DNA of 64,000 nucleotides from a virus. Position 1 is the first letter of the stretch. Every line of letters starts with the position of its first letter. Positions 63,951 through 64,000 of this stretch are shown here, piece after piece. Made by a program: the position numbers and the translations under genes. The notes below the pieces were generated by a model, which was not told the origin of the DNA, ran no database searches, and worked only from the letters and a program-made list of their open reading frames with translations. The stretch is taken from IMG/VR virus record IMGVR_UViG_3300048908_000307, positions 1-64,000 of that record; one strand, written 5' to 3'.

Positions 63951-64000
63951 GGCTTGGCCTCCGGGTCGATGAGGGCTAGTTCGGCGTACTTCTGTGCGGC
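63947..64000 (-). CDS. Partial gene at window edge
   Basis: The last 17 codons of a leftward gene (AAQKYAELALIDPEAKP, stop) are visible; its start lies beyond the window. GTGA overlap with the next gene shows the operon continues. Confidence 0.5.
   Translation of the reverse strand, partial: AAQKYAELALIDPEAKP

Noticed and set aside
1-64000. tRNA genes, CRISPR arrays, IS elements
   Set aside because: I looked for T-loop sequences, regularly spaced 25-40 bp repeats and transposase motifs on both strands and saw none I could support.

Overview
The window is high-GC actinobacterial DNA, almost certainly from Streptomyces or a close relative. Many small proteins match families seen mainly in that genus (DUF6233, DUF6221, DUF3761, DUF6907 and DUF6083 types), and several promoters look like actinobacterial leaderless promoters. 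Most of the sequence is a temperate siphovirus-like genome. A Streptomyces-type conjugal-transfer module (FtsK/TraB translocase, DUF2637 membrane protein, GntR/UTRA regulators) lies on the same molecule, so a phage-plasmid or phage/AICE hybrid is the reading I favour. A prophage lying beside a separate mobile element cannot be excluded.

Layout. 0-7.4 kb (minus strand): early lytic operon led by a Cro-like and an Xis-like gene, running through many small genes with 1-4 nt overlaps to a RecE-like exonuclease and a RecT/Erf-like annealing protein. 7.4-10.1 kb: operator region, repressor, tyrosine integrase and candidate attP. 10.1-16.05 kb: accessory cassette of small regulators (XRE, GntR, RHH), membrane and hypothetical proteins, a 15-aa ORF and a serine resolvase, divided by strong hairpin terminators. 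16.06-19.2 kb (minus): lysis operon with papain-like peptidase, amidase endolysin, holin, a second membrane protein and a collagen-like membrane protein. 19.3-23.6 kb (plus): nine overlapping genes ending in an SDR epimerase and two glycosyltransferases. 23.55-46.1 kb (minus): virion operon in canonical order from terminase through portal, MuF, scaffold, capsid, connectors, tail tube, frameshifted tail chaperones and tape measure to tail tip and fibres. 46.2-48.8 kb: small genes including a Phd/YefM-like antitoxin. 48.8-57.0 kb (minus): transfer operon with a striking 162-bp octamer array beside the translocase gene. 57.1-59.2 kb (plus): UTRA-only, GntR-UTRA and GIY-YIG/GntR fusion regulators. 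59.7-61.9 kb: small genes and a Panacea (DUF4065) toxin-antitoxin candidate. 61.9-64 kb (minus): another tightly coupled operon that runs off the window edge.

The most notable observations are: an intein with a LAGLIDADG-type endonuclease domain, inserted exactly before the catalytic Cys of the NlpC/P60-like domain of the tape measure protein; an eight-octamer array in which every copy lies at a multiple of 11 bp and the whole is dyad-symmetric, directly beside the tra gene (candidate clt); a GIY-YIG to GntR fusion next to operators whose core motif recurs 10 kb away; a glycosylation operon embedded in the virion region; and a 15-aa ORF with a strong RBS, its own terminator and a repeated D-T-x-W-G motif. 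Functions given below come from reading motifs and synteny; no database search was run.
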